Origin: Polluticaenibacter yanchengensis
GTDB lineage: Bacteria; Bacteroidota; Bacteroidia; Chitinophagales; Chitinophagaceae
Length of the DNA: 51,592 nt
Assembly (NCBI GenBank): GCA_027854065.1
Contig: JAQGEF010000028.1
Coordinates: forward strand, 1-51,592
Direction: 5' to 3'
Positions 17,222 through 25,662 of the stretch are shown here, piece after piece; positions within the stretch are counted from its first letter, which is position 1, and each line of letters starts with the position of its first letter. The translations under genes and the position numbers were made by a program. The notes under the pieces were generated by a model. The model saw only the letters and a list, made by a program, of their open reading frames with translations. It searched no databases and had not been told where the DNA came from.

Positions 17222-17842
17222 ATGACATTTATAATTAAAAGAAGTTGGGGCGTTAACTACAAAAATCTGGTGACTCGTCCCCGTATTTCGCATAAAGTGA
17301 GTGAATATGTTTTTGATTTTGTAAATGAAAACTTATTAAAGCCAAACAACTTGTTACAAAGTGATAAGTATGTTCATGTATTTACTCTTTCCTTTTCATC
17401 TTCAATTCCTAAAAACCGAAAAATTCCATTTCCCTATATAAGCCCGTTCGCAACTAAAACAAGATTATTTTTCGGACAAAAGGGATTTGAAATTTTTGAG
17501 AAAACAGAAAAATGGGCAACATTAAGTGTTCTGGCTCATGATATTGACCAGTCAATTGTACCATATGAATACGCAACTGTTGTTTTCAACATGTTTGCGG
17601 ACTTTTTATTAAGTAACTATAAAAAGTTGGACAAGGAAGATTTTGACAAATTAATTATTAAGTTGGACAAAGATCATATTGAAGGTTTTCCTTTTCCTGC
17701 AAGTTTTGATGATCAACAATATTCTTTAGACAACATTGAACAGCCTGTTATACCTTTAAGTGCAGGATATGATTGGATTGACCTTGACCAGTGGATAAAA
17801 ATTGATCCTAAAGTCGAATATTTGAAACATTATCCGTTCTAA
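17222..17842 (+). CDS. Hypothetical protein, 206 aa
   Basis: Unrecognised. An upstream ATG at 17195 would add nine residues (MMHAHQKLE); I prefer 17222, which gives MTFIIKRSWGVNYKNLV and has a purine-rich stretch a few bases before it. The protein has a first half with beta character (YVHVFTLSFSSSIPKNRKIPF) and a helix with VFNMFADFLLSNYKKLDKED near residues 110-130. No signal peptide or membrane helix. It stands alone between gaps of about 220 and 145 bases. Confidence 0.68.
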   Translation: MTFIIKRSWGVNYKNLVTRPRISHKVSEYVFDFVNENLLKPNNLLQSDKYVHVFTLSFSSSIPKNRKIPFPYISPFATKTRLFFGQKGFEIFEKTEKWATLSVLAHDIDQSIVPYEYATVVFNMFADFLLSNYKKLDKEDFDKLIIKLDKDHIEGFPFPASFDDQQYSLDNIEQPVIPLSAGYDWIDLDQWIKIDPKVEYLKHYPF

Positions 17843-17950
17843 AATGGCTTACTAACCACATCAACTTAATAATTTAAAAAACTTTAGTTCACAATCATAA
17901 AAATGCGATCGTTAAAATACATGTCACTCACTAAATTATTAATAATTATC

Positions 17951-17958
17951 TATATTTG
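17951..17958 (+). promoter_or_regulatory. Bacteroidota-type -7 element TATATTTG
   Basis: Exact TAnnTTTG match 28 bases before the TPR gene start. No TTG at the ideal -33 spacing. Confidence 0.5.
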
Positions 17959-17986
17959 ATAACGATCAGCAATTTAAAATCAAAAC

Positions 17987-19081
17987 ATGAATCTATTTAA
18001 ACGACTCTTTGGAAAATCTCAAAAGAAAAACGAAGCAAATATTGCATCTGAAAATATTGAAGACATTGAAAAAAGAGCGATGGAAAAACTTAAATCATTG
18101 CCTCAGAAAGACCAGGATTTCTTTTTTGAAATGCTAAATAAAATTTCAGGTAATCCAGGCATTAAAACGAATACACCAGAACTATTTAAACATGAGGTTT
18201 ATGATTCTATCAGGCGTTATTACTCTTCACCTGAATATATCATCGATTTCAATTTAAAAGATGATAACGACAGGCAACTTGAAGAATACGAAGCTTTTGA
18301 CTTTACATATAGTGAATGGAAAAAAGTGAACTCGGTTTGGGACAGAAGATCAATTCTTTTTGAACTTTGGGATGAAACAGAATTCAGTAAATTACAGAAA
18401 TGGCAAATTATAGAAAGATTTATTAAAGACAGATATTCACTAAAAGCAGTCAAATTTCAGGAAACAAATATAACAGTCGAGGATTTGCAGGATATAAGAC
18501 TAATAGTTGCCTTGTCAAAACTTTACCGGGCTTTAGACTCAATTCCCAAAGCATTATATTATGCAAAAGGAGCTTATGAATTAAGGCCGGATCTGGATAT
18601 TGTAAAAGTTGAATATGCAAATGTCCTGCATTTGTCAAATTCAAATGAAGATAGAGAACTATCTCATCAACTAATCAACGATGTAATTAAGAATAAAATA
18701 AAGTCTGAAAATGATAATGAGGAAATTGGTTTACTGAACTACTTTATGTTTTCCGTTGGCTATATTGATTCCTCTATTTTTGCTATAAACTTTTTAAATG
18801 CCGGAAATTGTGAAGAAACGACCTGGCAAAAATTAGCAGAAGAATATTATTGGTGTCCTGTATTTAGATTTGAACATTCAGTATTTCTTTCCAACAAAGG
18901 AAAAACATTGGAAGCCCTGGCAAAATTAAATGCTCTTGCAGATGAATTCCCCTGGTTTCAACAAGCTGTCTTAGCAAATATCGATGCCATTGAACAACTT
19001 CGGGTTCAAAATAATGACCCGTTACTTATGACTGAAGAAATGACCAAAATGGAAGAATATAAATCTATGTGGAATAATTAA
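17987..19081 (+). CDS. TPR-containing hypothetical protein, 364 aa
   Basis: Soluble helical protein. The N-terminal MNLFKRLFGKSQKKNE is a basic amphipathic start like that of several small cytosolic proteins of this group. Residues about 165-345 show paired helices with TPR spacing, for example LIVALSKLYRALDSIPKALYYAKGAYELRPD and later FLSNKGKTLEALAKLNALADEFP. The N-terminal 150 residues are charged and unassigned. No enzyme motif is seen, so it is probably a protein-binding module. A -7 element lies just upstream, consistent with a single-gene transcript. The gap 19082-19361 after it has no gene; it contains TAGCTTTG at 19335-19342, a possible -7 element for the next gene. Confidence 0.75.
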   Translation: MNLFKRLFGKSQKKNEANIASENIEDIEKRAMEKLKSLPQKDQDFFFEMLNKISGNPGIKTNTPELFKHEVYDSIRRYYSSPEYIIDFNLKDDNDRQLEEYEAFDFTYSEWKKVNSVWDRRSILFELWDETEFSKLQKWQIIERFIKDRYSLKAVKFQETNITVEDLQDIRLIVALSKLYRALDSIPKALYYAKGAYELRPDLDIVKVEYANVLHLSNSNEDRELSHQLINDVIKNKIKSENDNEEIGLLNYFMFSVGYIDSSIFAINFLNAGNCEETTWQKLAEEYYWCPVFRFEHSVFLSNKGKTLEALAKLNALADEFPWFQQAVLANIDAIEQLRVQNNDPLLMTEEMTKMEEYKSMWNN

Positions 19082-19361
19082 AGAGACTTCTGACTAAAGA
19101 TATCCCAAAAATCATGACTGAATGACTTCGATTAAAGTTCAGCATCGAAATAATGGCCTGTGGAAATATTAATACAGTTAGCTACCAAATTAAATATTCT
19201 TATAATTATACGACACCAGGAAGTTTATTCAATATTATTCCGAAAATATCCGGATTGTTTTCACTGAAAAGAATAGTTCCCATCTAAGCAATTTCCATGT
19301 TCCTTTTTTACAAGTTTCTGTATTTATTTGTGTCTAGCTTTGAAACATCAAATGAAGAGTT

Positions 19362-20432
19362 ATGATGTACAGCGAAACGCATTTTTTGTTCCAAGCGGGC
19401 AATATTAAAAGTATCTACAAAACAGGTATCAGAAAAGCTATTGTAAAAAGTACCCTTTTTCTGTTGTTTCAAACCTTTGTTTGCAATTTTTGCTTCTCCA
19501 GGGTTTATTCGCAGTTAAGCCCATCTGACACCATCACTATCCATTCAAAAATATTTGATGCAGCCAGGAAAGTAATTATTACGAAAACTTCAAAAATTAA
19601 GATTAATGATACATCAAACAACTGTATCATATATATGGATGCAGATGACCGGAATATCAACGGGATCTTTCTTCAATCAGCTAATAACTTAATGGCAAAT
19701 AAAGAAATCCCCCCAAGCTACCTGGTTGGAATAATACACGAAAACAGGAATACAGAACTATTAGAAAAGGATAAACTACTCAGCTTTTTGAAAGAAGAGT
19801 TGCTTCCTTACCTTAAAGAGAACTGCAGCATTGGCACCCCACTTACAATAGCCGGTCATTCCTTTGGCGGTTATTTTGCAACGTATGCCTTTCTGAAAGA
19901 TAATGCCACATATAATGCGTGTATAGCAATTAGCCCGGCATACTGGCCCAATAAATACGAGATTATTAATTTATTCAATAAGAAGCAGCATGCAATTTCG
20001 GGTAATTTCTATTTAGCAGTTGGTGATAAAAGATGGGATGAAATTTCATTAAGAGAAGGTATATTTAAAGCAAAGAATATACTGTTAAAGCAAAAAAATA
20101 TTGCATTTAATTTTAACGATCTGAGAGGATTTAGTCATAATGCTACTCCAACCGCAGGCCTGGCATTGGGACTTAGTTCCATTTACGATAAATGGGAATG
20201 GGCAAATATTTTAGAAGAACAGGAAAACAGGCTAAAACTATTTCCCGGCTTTTGGGGGCATCTTGAAATAAAAGCGGATGCCTTATTTCACCTAAACCGA
20301 ATGGCTCAAGCAAAATCCTTTTACCAGGAAGCATTAAAAAATATCCCTCAAGATGAGAAATTGTCTAAACCTGAAATAAAAGAAATAACAAAAAGATTGC
20401 GTACTAAAATTAAACATTGCAGGGCAAAGTGA
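19362..20432 (+). CDS. Alpha/beta hydrolase, esterase-like, secreted
   Basis: Member of the enterochelin-esterase-like (COG2819 type) alpha/beta hydrolases. A hydrophobic stretch STLFLLFQTFVCNFCFS after a long basic start (residues about 28-48) looks like a signal peptide, with cleavage near VYSQ. The nucleophile motif GHSFGG has Ser167; His259 in the GFSHNATP loop is a likely catalytic His. About 60 C-terminal residues (NRLKLFPGFWGHLEIKADALF and on) form helices with TPR-like spacing. Substrate unknown. TAGCTTTG 20 bases upstream could be its promoter. Last gene before base composition rises again at the antiporter. Confidence 0.8.
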   Translation: MMYSETHFLFQAGNIKSIYKTGIRKAIVKSTLFLLFQTFVCNFCFSRVYSQLSPSDTITIHSKIFDAARKVIITKTSKIKINDTSNNCIIYMDADDRNINGIFLQSANNLMANKEIPPSYLVGIIHENRNTELLEKDKLLSFLKEELLPYLKENCSIGTPLTIAGHSFGGYFATYAFLKDNATYNACIAISPAYWPNKYEIINLFNKKQHAISGNFYLAVGDKRWDEISLREGIFKAKNILLKQKNIAFNFNDLRGFSHNATPTAGLALGLSSIYDKWEWANILEEQENRLKLFPGFWGHLEIKADALFHLNRMAQAKSFYQEALKNIPQDEKLSKPEIKEITKRLRTKIKHCRAK

Positions 20433-20527
20433 TAATCCCATATTGGAGTACAATAAGTACCTGGCATGCTTTTCAAACTTTTCTGAAACTGCTTGTAATT
20501 TTCATCATGCCGGAACGAAATATTTTA

Positions 20528-20535
20528 TAAATTTG
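20528..20535 (+). promoter_or_regulatory. Likely -7 element TAAATTTG of the fluoride-responsive transcript
   Basis: Exact TAnnTTTG match ten bases before the riboswitch; transcription would begin around 20541. No TTG at the expected -33 spacing, so strength is unknown. Confidence 0.5.
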
Positions 20536-20545
20536 TGCAGACAAA

Positions 20546-20596
20546 GGAAATGGTGTGCTTCCTTACCCAACCGCTCCAATGAGCTGATGACGCCTG
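20546..20596 (+). promoter_or_regulatory. Fluoride riboswitch (crcB motif)
   Basis: The sequence follows the crcB consensus in order: GGAAATGGTGTGCTTCC (stem GGAA/TTCC, 20546-20549 with 20559-20562), a joining segment, CAACCGCTCC, and then GCTGATGACGCCTG. The loop GGTGT (20552-20556) can pair with ACGCC (20590-20594) as the conserved pseudoknot, with one G-U pair. The element is about 45 bases before a CLC-F type gene, a gene class known to be under this riboswitch. The aptamer binds fluoride (with Mg2+) and would raise expression of the antiporter. Confidence 0.9.
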
Positions 20597-20625
20597 ATTA
20601 ATTAAATATGACTCATTTAATCAGG
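20593..20625 (+). other. Expression-platform hairpin overlapping the riboswitch and the ribosome binding site
   Basis: CCTGATTAA (20593-20601) pairs perfectly with TTAATCAGG (20617-20625). Its first two bases are also the last two of the pseudoknot strand, and its 3' arm contains AGG, the only Shine-Dalgarno-like stretch, six bases before the ATG. The two folds are mutually exclusive at the base of the stem, so fluoride binding should open the ribosome site. The model is inferred from sequence only. Confidence 0.7.
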
Positions 20626-20631
20626 TAAACT

Positions 20632-21939
20632 ATGTCCGACAATAAACCAACTACCATCAGTCAAAAGCTATTATTTTCAGTAAGACTTTTTTTCAAAAAG
20701 TATCCGTCTGTTCCATATATTATCAAATGGTCTTTTATATCATTAGTAGTAGGGGCTTGTATCGGTAGCGCTTCCGCAGGATTTCTTATATCCCTCGACT
20801 GGGCCACCCATTTCAGGGAAGATCATTTATGGCTGATAGCATTACTACCGGTAGCCGGACTGCTGATAGGGCTCTTGTATCACTATTTTGGCAAGGAGGT
20901 AGAAACAGGCAATAACCTGCTGATAGATACCATTCACCGGCCTGAAAAAGTGATCCCGTTCCGGATGGCACCATTAGTATATATCGGCACCATTGCCACT
21001 CATTTTTTCGGCGGATCTGCCGGCCGTGAAGGCACTGCCTTACAAATGGCAGGGGCCATTGCCGACCAGTTTTCCAAACCATTAAGGCTTTCCCCGTCCG
21101 ACAGGACCATCCTGATTATTGCCGCTATTGCCGGTGGTTTCGGTTCTGTATTTGGTACCCCATTGGCAGGTGCCATATTCGGGCTGGAATTTTTTCTAAT
21201 TGGACGCATCCGTTACAGTGCTATTTTCCCGGCCTTTATTACCGCTATTATAGCCGATATTGTTACCAAATACTGGCAGGCGCGTCATACCGTCTATCAC
21301 ATAGAATATATTCCCAAAACTTCATTGCTGAATATCATCTATGCGATCATCGCAGGCCTCATTTTCGGGCTGTGTGCAGCCACATTCAGCAAAGTGATCC
21401 ATAAAGCAAGCGGTATTTTTAAAAACAGGGTCTCCTACCCTCCTTTACGGCCTTTTATCGGGGGAATTATTATAGCATTGGCTGTCTGGGCCATTGGTAC
21501 AACCAAATATATAGGCCTGGGTATTCCCACAATTGTGAACGCTTTCCAGGAACAACTTCCGGTTTATGATTTTATTCTAAAAATGCTCTTTACTATCATT
21601 ACGCTTTCCGCCGGGTTTAAAGGAGGAGAAGTAACGCCGCTGTTCTTTATTGGTGCCACATTAGGCAGCGCATTGAGCTATTTTATTCCGTTGCCCACCG
21701 CATTATTGACTGGGATGGGTTTTGTAGCTGTTTTTGCAGGCGCAACAAATACACCCATTGCCTGCAGTATCATGGCCATTGAGCTTTTCGGAACAGAATG
21801 CGGCGTCTTTATATCTGTTGCTTGTGTTGTCTCTTATTTAATGTCCGGACATAACAGCATATACGGCAAACAAATGATCGGTGAACCTAAAAACCAGCTA
21901 TTTTCAGATCATAAGGGAAAGCGGATAAATGAACTTTAG
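20632..21939 (+). CDS. CLC-F type fluoride/proton antiporter (CLC family)
   Basis: CLC-family membrane transporter, 435 aa, with no CBS domains. It would usually be labelled voltage-gated chloride channel, but its signatures fit the fluoride-specific branch. The selectivity loop, GSGIP in chloride CLCs, is GNNLL here (93-97). The gating glutamate is present (GREGT, Glu133). The inner proton glutamate of E. coli ClC (E203) is replaced by Phe187 in LAGAIFGLEFF. A GLGIP loop is at 295-299 and a KGGEVTPLF loop at 330-338. A fluoride riboswitch precedes it. Role: export of fluoride by proton exchange across the inner membrane. Confidence is high for the CLC family and good for fluoride. Confidence 0.88.
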   Translation: MSDNKPTTISQKLLFSVRLFFKKYPSVPYIIKWSFISLVVGACIGSASAGFLISLDWATHFREDHLWLIALLPVAGLLIGLLYHYFGKEVETGNNLLIDTIHRPEKVIPFRMAPLVYIGTIATHFFGGSAGREGTALQMAGAIADQFSKPLRLSPSDRTILIIAAIAGGFGSVFGTPLAGAIFGLEFFLIGRIRYSAIFPAFITAIIADIVTKYWQARHTVYHIEYIPKTSLLNIIYAIIAGLIFGLCAATFSKVIHKASGIFKNRVSYPPLRPFIGGIIIALAVWAIGTTKYIGLGIPTIVNAFQEQLPVYDFILKMLFTIITLSAGFKGGEVTPLFFIGATLGSALSYFIPLPTALLTGMGFVAVFAGATNTPIACSIMAIELFGTECGVFISVACVVSYLMSGHNSIYGKQMIGEPKNQLFSDHKGKRINEL

Positions 21940-22121
21940 CAGAAAGCACTTGATCCATAAAACCATTTCATTTGTCTTTTTAGTTTTGAAATAGCAAAAG
22001 GTCATTTCTTCACTTTACTGAACACTGACTAAATATGTAGGTTTAGACGCAGAAATATTGTTATGTTGTAAAATAATGCCACTACCCTATAGATATGCCA
22101 GGATATAGTCTACAACAGTAC

Positions 22122-22508
22122 TTATTTTATCCTTGTAAGAATTTGAACATTATTATCAAGATCTATTTGCAGCCTATCCTTGGATATGAATTTATAATCA
22201 GCTTTTGTTTTCTTTGAATCATTATCTGTTGTCACTAATTTACCATTATTAGCCTGGTATTTTTCGGTCCAGCTATAATTTTCTTTTGTACTGCCATCCT
22301 CATAAGTATAAGGTCCTTTAGAGGAATATGTAATAATGCCATCCTTAGAAAAGACCATCGTTAATGTATCAATGACTGTTTTCGTTTGCTGATCAATCAT
22401 TGGCAATTGCCAGGTTCCAATGAACCGATTGTCTGACTCATTTTCAGAAAAATCAGTACATGCCGCCGCCATTGCAAAAATTGTAAGTAATAAGATGATA
22501 TTTTTCAT
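22122..22508 (-). CDS. Small lipocalin-like lipoprotein
   Basis: A 128-aa lipoprotein: MKNIILLLTIFAMAAAC gives a lipobox MAAAC with Cys17. The mature part starts with a flexible acidic linker, then FIGTWQLPMID, the G-x-W start common in lipocalin-like domains, and continues as alternating beta strands (TLTMVFSKDGIITYSSKGPYTYEDG, then KADYKFISKDRLQID). Probably a small beta barrel; ligand unknown. It is transcribed away from the genes on its left and faces the antiporter gene tail to tail (gap of 182 bases with no other feature). Confidence 0.78.
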   Translation of the reverse strand: MKNIILLLTIFAMAAACTDFSENESDNRFIGTWQLPMIDQQTKTVIDTLTMVFSKDGIITYSSKGPYTYEDGSTKENYSWTEKYQANNGKLVTTDNDSKKTKADYKFISKDRLQIDLDNNVQILTRIK

Positions 22509-22604
22509 GCTACTTAAGGTTAAGACATTTCATTCGTAAATATAGTAGCCAGTCATCAACAAAAGAAAATAAGTTGAAGAATTGCTACTTACAAATTTCA
22601 TAAT

Positions 22605-22620
22605 TTCCGGGTTTCCGTAA
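22605..22620. promoter_or_regulatory. 16-bp palindrome, copy 2 (14 of 16 match)
   Basis: TTCCGGGTTTCCGTAA against TTACGGTTTTCCGTAA; the right arm CCGTAA is intact, the left is altered. It is 97 bases upstream of the lipoprotein gene (minus strand) and 220 bases upstream of the next plus-strand gene. Confidence 0.35.
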
Positions 22621-22661
22621 AATAACTATTAAGAAAGCCAATCAATATTTTAATTTAAAAA

Positions 22662-22745
22662 ATGAGCAATGAAAGTTTAAATGATTTTATAGATCAAGTC
22701 CAAAATGCTAAGGCAGAAAGGAAAAATCTACTCTATAAACTTTAA
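22662..22745 (+). CDS. Possible very small protein, 27 aa
   Basis: Reads MSNESLNDFIDQVQNAKAER then KNLLYKL and stop: a charged amphipathic helix with normal-looking start. It may be a tiny gene or the 5' remnant of a lost one. No ribosome site is apparent and nothing else in 22509-22841 supports a longer product. Confidence 0.3.
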   Translation: MSNESLNDFIDQVQNAKAERKNLLYKL

Positions 22746-22841
22746 AATGATTTATTAGTCGATAGATGACGAAGAGTAATTTTACCAGCAATCAAAAACA
22801 ATCTTTACATTTTCGAAATAGTCATTATTTTTAATCCCGAT

Positions 22842-23123
22842 ATGAAGATTCAAACAAACATAAGAATAAAACAAGTTGTCGCCTATGTTTTACTAACCCT
22901 CCAGGCGTTAAGTTACGTATCCGTCCTTGCAGAGCCTGGTCCACCTTTCAACAACCCTGCAGAACTATTAGGATATTCTTTTGGTTTTAACCTTTTTCTT
23001 ATCATTGCAATAATGCTATTAAGAAATGTCCGTAAGCTAAAGAAAAAATTAAAGAGACAAGAAGAAGAACAGCTAATAAATTCAATAGGCAGTTCGGGAA
23101 TAGATAATGACTTTATGAATTAA
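22842..23123 (+). CDS. Small membrane protein, 93 aa
   Basis: Unrecognised. Two hydrophobic segments, QVVAYVLLTLQALSYVSVLA (about residues 11-30) and GFNLFLIIAIMLLR (about 48-61), are separated by a Pro-rich loop (GPPFNNPAE), followed by a charged helix (KKKLKRQEEEQ) that would face the cytosol. Isolated by about 130 bases from the downstream nuclease gene, so not clearly an operon. Confidence 0.6.
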   Translation: MKIQTNIRIKQVVAYVLLTLQALSYVSVLAEPGPPFNNPAELLGYSFGFNLFLIIAIMLLRNVRKLKKKLKRQEEEQLINSIGSSGIDNDFMN

Positions 23124-23252
23124 CTTCAGTAGTACCATTATAGCTATCATCACTAAATCGATGTGTAATTATTTCCAACCTAATATAAAATCAAATAACA
23201 TATTACTATCATATTACTATCCAGCTTATTTTAGTATAGTTATCTTAGCGTT

Positions 23253-23786
23253 ATGAATCGTATTTACCTGCTTATTGCCATTCTTTTCACGGCTATTTCT
23301 CCCAAACTTTATTCACAGGAGATAGCCGATACCAAAGATATCAAAGCCCTTGCCTCCAATAAATTTGATACGGCTTACAAAGTAATAGGCATAAAGGATG
23401 GAGATACTTTTGTAGTATTAAAAGATCTGACACCGCTCACCATTCGATTTACACATATTGATTGTCCTGAAAAAGCACAGCCTTATGGCAATAAAGCAAA
23501 GCAATTCCTGTCCACACTCATTTTTGGAAAATACATAACCATTGCACCGAATTTCAGCTACGACAGGAACAAAAGATTACTGGCAGAAGTATATCTTAAT
23601 GATAGTATTTGTGTGAATAAAGAAATGATAAAAAACGGCTATGCCTGGCATTTTTTAAAGTATTCCAATAACCAGGAATATTCAAATTTAGAAAAAGAAG
23701 CCAGGGCTCAAAAGCTAGGTTTATGGAGCCTTCCCCAGCCAATAGCTCCCTGGGACTGGCGCAAAGGCATTCGAGGCATACAATAA
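23253..23786 (+). CDS. Secreted thermonuclease-like nuclease (SNase domain)
   Basis: Staphylococcal nuclease-type (TNase/SNase) phosphodiesterase. Signal peptide residues 1-21 (LYSQ cleavage). The SNase core runs about 40-160: Asp51 (KDGDTF), Arg65 (TIRFTHID), Asp70, Glu73 (CPEKAQPYG) and Arg108 (DRNKRLLAEVYL) align with catalytic Asp21, Arg35, Asp40, Glu43 and Arg87 of the S. aureus enzyme, so the active site is complete. C-terminal LGLWSLPQPIAPWDWRKG is the usual closing motif. Expected to cut DNA and RNA in the periplasm or outside, calcium-dependent by family. 177 aa is normal. Single-gene transcript by spacing. Confidence 0.92.
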   Translation: MNRIYLLIAILFTAISPKLYSQEIADTKDIKALASNKFDTAYKVIGIKDGDTFVVLKDLTPLTIRFTHIDCPEKAQPYGNKAKQFLSTLIFGKYITIAPNFSYDRNKRLLAEVYLNDSICVNKEMIKNGYAWHFLKYSNNQEYSNLEKEARAQKLGLWSLPQPIAPWDWRKGIRGIQ

Positions 23787-23900
23787 TAGTTACCTGCCGC
23801 ATTGGATTAGCTGCAATACTAATTAAATTTATAAATAGAGCTTATAATATCACAAGCATTCATTTACAAAGGTCCAAGTATATAAACAAGCAGAAATTAT

Positions 23901-24539
23901 ATGGAAGATATAAACGAACAAATCAGACTTCATACAGCAGGAGCTACAATCAGACATGAATCTTTTGACGATTTACCATCATATGAAAATGCAGAAGAAT
24001 TATCACAAGAATTTATTGATACCTGGGTGGTACCATTTTATATGGATATCAATAATCCAAGTGCTTATTGGAAAGAACAATTTATTCAAATCAGTAACAA
24101 TATTACCAAAGACATTGTATTAAAATTATTAGGTGATTTCAACTGGCGCACAAGACAAACAGGTGCATTTTTTGCTGCTATAAAAGGCTTCAAAGACTTA
24201 ACTGAGATCATTGGCATTCATCTATTAAAAAGCGAAGTTTGTTATGCTGGCGTTGCCTATACACGAACTCTCGCATCTTTCAATACAGAAAACGCAGTTG
24301 AATATTTGGACCGCTACCTCAGTCACTATTTATTACAGCCCGATCTCTGGTTTGACCAACACGAAGCATTAGAAGCACTCACTTACCTTGATAAAATTAA
24401 CAATACCAAAATAGCACTTAAACATAATGACAACTGGACAAAGTTCCTTGAAAACAAACCACACTGGAATAAAAATATAACAACTGACATTATTGAGGTA
24501 CAGCTAAGTTTTATAGAAGAAATAAAGCTGAAGTCATAG
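23901..24539 (+). CDS. DUF6000 family protein
   Basis: 212 aa, soluble and helical. Family hallmarks: the VVPFYMDINNPSAYWKEQF segment (about 47-65), FNWRTRQTGAFFAAIKGF (about 83-100), LLKSEVCYAGVAYTRTLASF (about 111-130), and FDQHEALEALTYLDK (about 152-166) match the DUF6000 pattern as I know it. No enzymatic role is established for this family; it is often met near secretion/toxin genes, so an immunity role is a guess. It lies 43 bases upstream of the 340-aa secreted protein gene. Confidence 0.7.
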   Translation: MEDINEQIRLHTAGATIRHESFDDLPSYENAEELSQEFIDTWVVPFYMDINNPSAYWKEQFIQISNNITKDIVLKLLGDFNWRTRQTGAFFAAIKGFKDLTEIIGIHLLKSEVCYAGVAYTRTLASFNTENAVEYLDRYLSHYLLQPDLWFDQHEALEALTYLDKINNTKIALKHNDNWTKFLENKPHWNKNITTDIIEVQLSFIEEIKLKS

Positions 24540-24581
24540 AAATTTAATTAAAAATACTGGAGAATATTAAATAATCGCAAG

Positions 24582-25604
24582 ATGAAAAAAGGGATACTTA
24601 CAATCATCACATTCTTTTCAATCCTGATTGTCTTTGGACAAAATGGTCTAAAGAGCGGGAACCTGTTTTTGTTATTAAAAAGTAGCAAAACAATTTCAAT
24701 CAATTCCTTAGAAAAGGACAAGATAAAGGAGCATAAAAAATTTGCTATAACAAAAAAATCAATCTATGCCACTGACCAAACTAATAAAGTTGCCATACTT
24801 GATACCTCAAAAAACATCATAAAAATATTTGACATTCAAAATTCAACCGAAATCACATTAACCATCCCATTCGGGTTGAAATCAAAATCAATCCTCCTAA
24901 ATAATGATAATCTCTTTATCGGAGGAGAACTGGAGCAAGAAATGCTGGTACAATATCATATAAAAAGTGGTAAATGGTATTCATTGGAGATTCCAGATCA
25001 ATTGCGGTATCCGGGAAAAGCAATTGATGATATCATTATAAATGATTCGATGCTGATAGCAGTAGACAATATTGTCACTCCAAAATATATTTTATATTAT
25101 CTCTTGAATTCAACCGGCAAAATTAGTTTATTACATTTCAAGCACCTTAAATCTAATGGGGCTTACGAGAACATTCACCAGGCTAGAATAACAAAAAATT
25201 ATCTTGGTCTTATATCCAGTACATTTAGCGGATACAGTGGTGCAAGTTTTCATATCACTATTTACGACAATTTGGAATTAACAAGCAGTTTTGCCATTTC
25301 ATCAAATCAACAGGATAAGGATTATCATTCATTTACTGATTTTCTAATCATCAATGACAAACTTGTCATTGCAAGTTATAAAAAGGGACTTGGCATTATT
25401 GACATCAATAAATCGTATTTCAAAGATGACAAAATCTACAGTTTTGACGTTTTCAACGCACCAGTCAGCACTTCATTAATAAAATATTTTGATTATAAAA
25501 ATGCAGTTATAAAGAAACTAACCATCATTCCAAATACAGAGCAAATAGTAATAACATTAAAATCCCAAAAAGGAAAGATAAAAAATGAGGTCAAAAGCAT
25601 TTAA
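24582..25604 (+). CDS. Secreted beta-propeller-like protein, 340 aa
   Basis: Signal peptide 1-19 (IVFGQ). The mature part has repeats of the kind seen in six- or seven-bladed propellers: KKSIYATDQTNKVAILDTSK, NDNLFIGGELEQEMLVQYHI, NDSMLIAVDNIVTPKYILYY and INDKLVIASYKKGLGIID, spaced roughly 45-60 residues. No catalytic motif was found. Not assigned to a named family. Only 43 bases after the DUF6000 stop, so possibly in one operon with it, and convergent with the HxlR gene. Confidence 0.68.
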   Translation: MKKGILTIITFFSILIVFGQNGLKSGNLFLLLKSSKTISINSLEKDKIKEHKKFAITKKSIYATDQTNKVAILDTSKNIIKIFDIQNSTEITLTIPFGLKSKSILLNNDNLFIGGELEQEMLVQYHIKSGKWYSLEIPDQLRYPGKAIDDIIINDSMLIAVDNIVTPKYILYYLLNSTGKISLLHFKHLKSNGAYENIHQARITKNYLGLISSTFSGYSGASFHITIYDNLELTSSFAISSNQQDKDYHSFTDFLIINDKLVIASYKKGLGIIDINKSYFKDDKIYSFDVFNAPVSTSLIKYFDYKNAVIKKLTIIPNTEQIVITLKSQKGKIKNEVKSI

Positions 25605-25662
25605 TAGTTTCTCTCCCAATAAACGGACATATATAATTAAGAAAATAGTACAACACCATTAA

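Noticed and set aside
8829..20432. Integron cassette array (all genes on one strand, inverted repeats in gaps)
   Set aside because: No repeated attC-like site with consistent core ends was found, the inverted repeats differ from gap to gap, and no integron integrase is present in the window.
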